In this document: piece by piece, positions 61,801-64,000 of the stretch
Layout of the letters: each line of letters begins with the position of its first letter
Numbering within the stretch: position 1 is the stretch's first letter
Source: Mangifera indica
Taxonomy: Eukaryota > Streptophyta > Magnoliopsida > Sapindales > Anacardiaceae
Length of the DNA stretch: 64,000 bases
Direction of reading: 5' to 3'
Assembly: GCF_011075055.1 (NCBI RefSeq)
Contig: NC_058150.1
Span: forward strand, 806,001 to 870,000
Made by a program: the position numbers and the translations under genes
The notes under the pieces: model-generated
Told to the model about the DNA's origin: nothing
The model's database searches: none
Seen by the model: only the letters and a program-made list of their open reading frames with translations

Positions 61801-62522
61801 GGTGGCCAAGTCAAATGCATGTGGTGGAAAAATCTTCCTTGTAAAACAAAAACTGACTTTTTGCCTTCAAAATTCCATTTTTTTGCAATAAATTTATACT
61901 CAATTGAGTCGTCTGCAACCAAATATTCTAGTAACATCAAAGTAACCTTTAATCATTTTTAAAAACATTTAAAAGTCGAAATACAAATAATTACAAGTTT
62001 TTCAAAAAAAGTTACTGTTCATACAAGATTCAAACATGGACTAAATTAGATCACAAAGAAGAAAGAAAGAGGGTGCAAATCAACGTTACCGCTGAAGGCT
62101 ATGCCAGAAGAGGCCACAACACAGGTTTGAATGACTGTATTCTCCTGCCTGGTAAAGGGTTGTTTTAAAAGACTAAATTTTTCAAGAAATTTAGTCCAAG
62201 TCTTGACAAAAAAGAACCCCAGAAGGCCAGCAGAGACATTGAGAGAAGGAATAATGCCAGTAGTGAGATTCAACTTCATTACAATGAAGCTGAAAAGTAT
62301 ACTCAACACAAAGCTCACTACAAAGGCTCTCATTGTCAACTGTCCCCTCCAAGAAGGAATCGGCTTGTTCTCAAAAGCTTTCTCTACTGAAAACACCTCA
62401 GCTTCTCCTCCTTTTTCTCCCTCTCGCTGCTCCTTCTTCTCCTTCTTATCATAACCCTCTTCTGAGTTGAAAGCATTCTCAACTTCTGCTTCCTCCTCAT
62501 CTCTCCTCCTGTGTTGATCCAT
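52834..62522 (-). CDS. YSL7: YSL7-type transporter, copy 4 (intron 1 carries a copia element)
   Basis: OPT/YSL transporter. Exons: 62522-62090, 54933-54776, 54654-54557, 54468-54334, 54222-54033, 53940-52834; 2,121 nt, 706 residues. Intron 1 is 7.16 kb because a 6.36-kb copia element sits in it; the splice sites are unchanged. The frame is open throughout. Replacements absent from the other copies include Leu to Arg in exon 2 (SFLGLFS to SFRGLFS), Arg to Gln in VPLRK, Gly to Ala at about residue 486 (HGGVLAG to HGAVLAG), and Ile to Asn at about residue 500 (MMNIVSTAS to MMNNVSTAS). Several of these fall in otherwise invariant membrane regions. The gene could be expressed, but the long intron and these changes suggest relaxed constraint. 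Confidence 0.85.
55491..56184 (-). repeat. 3' LTR of the copia element, with nested TRIM
   Basis: Begins TGTTATAAA on the plus strand at 55,491, is interrupted by 55,500-55,864, resumes with the duplicated ATAAA, and ends TATAACA at 56,184. Without the insertion it is 324 bp, the same length as the 5' LTR. Confidence 0.92.
55500..55864 (+). mobile_element. 365-bp miniature LTR element (TRIM/SMART type) nested in the copia LTR
   Basis: Complete element: LTR1 55,500-55,666 and LTR2 55,698-55,864, each 167 bp, starting TGTTGTGACC and ending TTTATAAYA. The interior is only 31 bp (55,667-55,697). It consists of the primer-binding-site candidate CGTTATCAGCACGA, 5 bp, and a G-rich tract (GATGGGGGGGTG) like a polypurine tract. 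It is flanked by the 5-bp target duplication ATAAA (55,495-55,499 and 55,865-55,869); the empty site is the 5' LTR of the host copia element. LTR1 and LTR2 differ at about five positions by eye. There is no coding capacity. A simple tandem repeat is excluded by the TG...CA ends, target duplication and PBS/PPT layout. Confidence 0.9.
56185..56473 (-). other. 3' untranslated segment and polypurine tracts of the copia element
   Basis: Between the RNase H stop and the 3' LTR. It contains several C-rich words on the plus strand (CTCCCCTTT at 56,185; GCTCCCCCTGATAAACGCTC near 56,435-56,460), that is, purine tracts in element orientation. There is no ORF. Confidence 0.7.
56474..57829 (-). pseudogene. 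Copia reverse transcriptase / RNase H region, interrupted
   Basis: Minus-strand copia pol 3' part. The RT fragment at 57,829-57,593 (ending SGRM before a TGA) continues past the stop to the RT active-site box [13 protein letters not shown] at about 57,463-57,500. A further in-frame stop lies near 57,440 (EEL*KTAEYL). The long downstream frame 57,406-56,474 (310 residues) holds the RT thumb ([15 protein letters not shown]), then RNase H with [33 protein letters not shown] and [13 protein letters not shown]. At least two nonsense changes exist, so no full polyprotein can be made. Confidence 0.9.
57830..58516 (-). pseudogene. Copia pol linker between integrase and RT, degraded
   Basis: Reading the minus strand, copia-like linker sequence can be followed with several stops and shifts. 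A 60-residue fragment with short internal repeats (KWHKPL) lies at 58,380-58,198. No intact domain. Confidence 0.6.
58517..59350 (-). pseudogene. Copia integrase core fragment
   Basis: Open 277-residue segment of copia integrase. The DDE triad positions are visible: Asp in [12 protein letters not shown], Asp in [12 protein letters not shown] and Glu in [13 protein letters not shown]. The C-terminal part holds [10 protein letters not shown] and the [11 protein letters not shown] block. It is separated from the upstream pre-integrase domain by a stop near 59,429. Confidence 0.9.
59429..60013 (-). pseudogene. Copia protease / GAG-pre-integrase fragment
   Basis: 194-residue frame. The protease-like start [18 protein letters not shown] has DSA where copia aspartic proteases usually show DSG, so the active site appears altered. 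It is followed by [10 protein letters not shown] and the GAG-pre-integrase signature [21 protein letters not shown]. The frame stops just before the conserved [10 protein letters not shown] block, which continues after the stop. Confidence 0.85.
60014..61510 (-). repeat. Copia leader made of degenerate repeats; no gag found
   Basis: About 1.5 kb where a copia gag would be expected, without any ORF above 60 codons on the minus strand. From about 60,450 to 61,390 it is built of degenerate units (about 56 bp where best preserved, 61,056-61,340). Each combines GACTTCAGGTCCAGATT and GTAAACTTCAGGTTACAAAT on the plus strand. Older, more diverged units occur to the left. Confidence 0.8.
61525..61848 (-). 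repeat. 5' LTR of the copia element
   Basis: 324 bp, TGTTATAAAATTAATTT...TTGTAAAACA on the plus strand. It serves as the empty-site reference for the nested 365-bp element in the 3' LTR. Confidence 0.92.
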
Positions 62523-64000
62523 TTTTGGCCTGAGAAAAAGAAACTCCTACGAATATTTGATAAGGAAATATTTGAAAATACAATAAAAATGAACCTTTTT
62601 CTGTAGGCAATAAAGAAGGTCGTTGGCCTTTATAACAAATTACAAGGTTAGAAAGCAATGTTATCACCGTTCTCACCTCAAGACCGTGAATCCAGTAGGA
62701 AAATTAAGGACATTTTTTAAGTCCTAAAAGTTTACATTTGTTACAATTCGCCCCTTAAAGTTTGATAATGATAGACTTAAAAGTAGTACAAAATTTAAAA
62801 ATATTTATGGGAATATCATTAAAATAATAAAAAGGATTAGCCGTAGAGAGAAAGTGTAATAATAAATAAATATTTATAAAATTCTCCACCGTTTAAGATT
62901 TCTCGTATTTAAAAATATTTTATTATTAATAATAAAGAATTATCATTAAAATATATTATTTTATTTAAATATAAGACATAAATCAATTGATAAATTAAAA
63001 ATTAAATTCAATTAGAAAATAATTTAATTTTATATTTAATCTTAATTAATTTAAATTTAAATATTTAGACTCGCTTAAACTTAGCTTAAACTTAACTTTT
63101 TTTACGAAAATTGATTTAATCTTTGACTTAAATTTAACTTATTCAATTTTGAATAATTTGAATTATTCAAAATTGAATCTAATTTTATATATATGTGTGT
63201 GTAAGAGAGAGAGAAAGAGAGAATTGTTTTTTTTAATAACTTATTATTGACCAAAAGAGTCTTCATTTTTATTTTAAATTAAGAAAAATAATTAATTAGA
63301 TAGAGATAAGAGTGTGAACCAAACGGAAAGTTGACATGCAAGACTTGATTGGCGCCAGACTGGCAACCGGTCTTTTAATGGGACTTGATTGATACTTTTC
63401 TATTTTGATGGACGTCTCTTTGGTTGACTACTAAATACCATGCATTTTTCCACAATTAATCAACGAAATTGCTTTCACACCTCTAAATTTTCATGTTTGG
63501 CCAAAACATTCCCATCATTAGTTTAAAAAATCTAGGCTTTCACCTATCATCCCCGTATGTTTGTAAATTTCATCAAGTAAGAGAATAAAAAAATTATTAA
63601 ACTTTTTTTTTTCCTCTATTTTTCTTTTCAAAACAAGATATGTTTGTGGGTGGATTGTAATTTTCAAAAATATTATATTATTAATAAAAGTTTTAGGGAT
63701 TTTTAAATATAAAAGAAATTCGGGGTGTTTTAAAATTTTTAAAATTTTAATATACACCTTAATAGTTTTAAAAATGATAAATTACTCTTTTAACGAACTG
63801 AACAAAACATAATATTATAAGATTAGTTAGAGTTTTAATAATTTTTAAGAGTTTAAGTGGTAAATTTAATTTAATAAAAATATAATGATAATTTTTAGAA
63901 ATTTAAAGAGTGGGAAAACAATTTTGAGTCTTTGATAACGGCAAAATTAATGGCATCCCAAATAAAGAAAATAGAAGTTGCATGGAAATAGAGGTCTGTG
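62523..64000. other. 5' flank of YSL7 copy 4 to window end
   Basis: Homologous over its whole length to 42,924-44,370, with small indels and substitutions. It includes the block AATTCGCCCCTTAAAGTT and a (GA)n run at about 63,205-63,222. It ends with the SCP-promoter-like block CAAAATTAATGGCATCCCAA at about 63,942. No gene seen. Confidence 0.7.

Larger units (their letters stand above)
55491..61848 (-). mobile_element. Degenerate Ty1/copia LTR retrotransposon in YSL7 copy 4 intron 1
   Basis: Minus-strand element bounded by the 5-bp target duplication AAAAC (55,486-55,490 and 61,849-61,853). The empty site is seen in YSL7 copy 3. The 5' LTR is 61,525-61,848 and the 3' LTR 55,491-56,184 (324 bp each once the nested element is removed). 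A 14-nt primer-binding-site candidate CGTTATCAGCACGA abuts the 5' LTR (61,511-61,524). A purine tract (minus strand AAAGGGGAG) abuts the 3' LTR at 56,185. Domain order protease - GAG-pre-integrase - integrase - RT - RNase H is that of copia. In-frame stops and an apparent lack of gag make it non-autonomous. By eye the LTRs differ at nine positions. Confidence 0.93.
49290..64000. repeat. Duplicated unit D (SCP6 - SCP7 - YSL7 copy 4)
   Basis: Counterpart of unit C, lengthened by the copia insertion in YSL7 intron 1 and by extra promoter DNA between SCP6 and SCP7. The last 70 bp of the window match 44,300-44,370 of unit C. The array therefore probably continues to the right. Confidence 0.8.

Overview
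The window is nuclear DNA of a flowering plant, most likely a eudicot. It is AT-rich, its genes have many GT-AG introns, and it carries plant-specific genes (PARC6, RHL1, a PLS-class PPR gene, YSL7-type transporters) and plant-type Ty1/copia, TRIM and hAT-MITE elements. I cannot name the species from sequence alone. Exon limits below were placed by eye from splice consensus, reading frame and agreement between paralogous copies.

Layout. Bases 1-19,121 are ordinary single-copy gene space: the 5' six exons of an oligosaccharyltransferase STT3 gene (minus strand, running off the left edge), a divergent PARC6/CDP1 chloroplast-division gene (12 exons), and RHL1, a topoisomerase VI-associated factor (10 exons). 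From about 18,741 onward the window is a segmentally duplicated locus. Unit A (18,741-27,841) holds the RHL1 3' end, a decayed PPR gene and YSL7 copy 1. Unit B (27,842-36,189) repeats the same order with an intact PPR gene and YSL7 copy 2, which is cut off exactly at its start codon. Two further units each carry a divergent pair of tiny secreted-peptide genes followed by a YSL7 copy: about 36.7-44.4 kb with YSL7 copy 3, and about 49.3-64 kb with YSL7 copy 4. Between and within them lie seven copies of an unrecognised 56-61 residue secreted, Cys/Pro-rich peptide gene (called SCP1-SCP7 here).

Mobile DNA. Intron 1 of YSL7 copy 4 contains a 6.36-kb degenerate Ty1/copia element with 324-bp LTRs and a 5-bp target duplication. 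Its 3' LTR in turn carries a complete 365-bp miniature LTR element: two 167-bp LTRs around only 31 bp, with its own 5-bp target duplication. One peptide gene (SCP4) is split by a 533-bp hAT-type MITE with an 8-bp target duplication.

The most novel part is the SCP cluster. The predicted signal peptide is almost invariant, the mature part varies around a CxCP...CC core, pairs are arranged head-to-head around a shared promoter, and the cluster is interleaved with duplicated OPT-family transporter genes. No function can be assigned. I also saw no tRNA, rRNA or CRISPR array.
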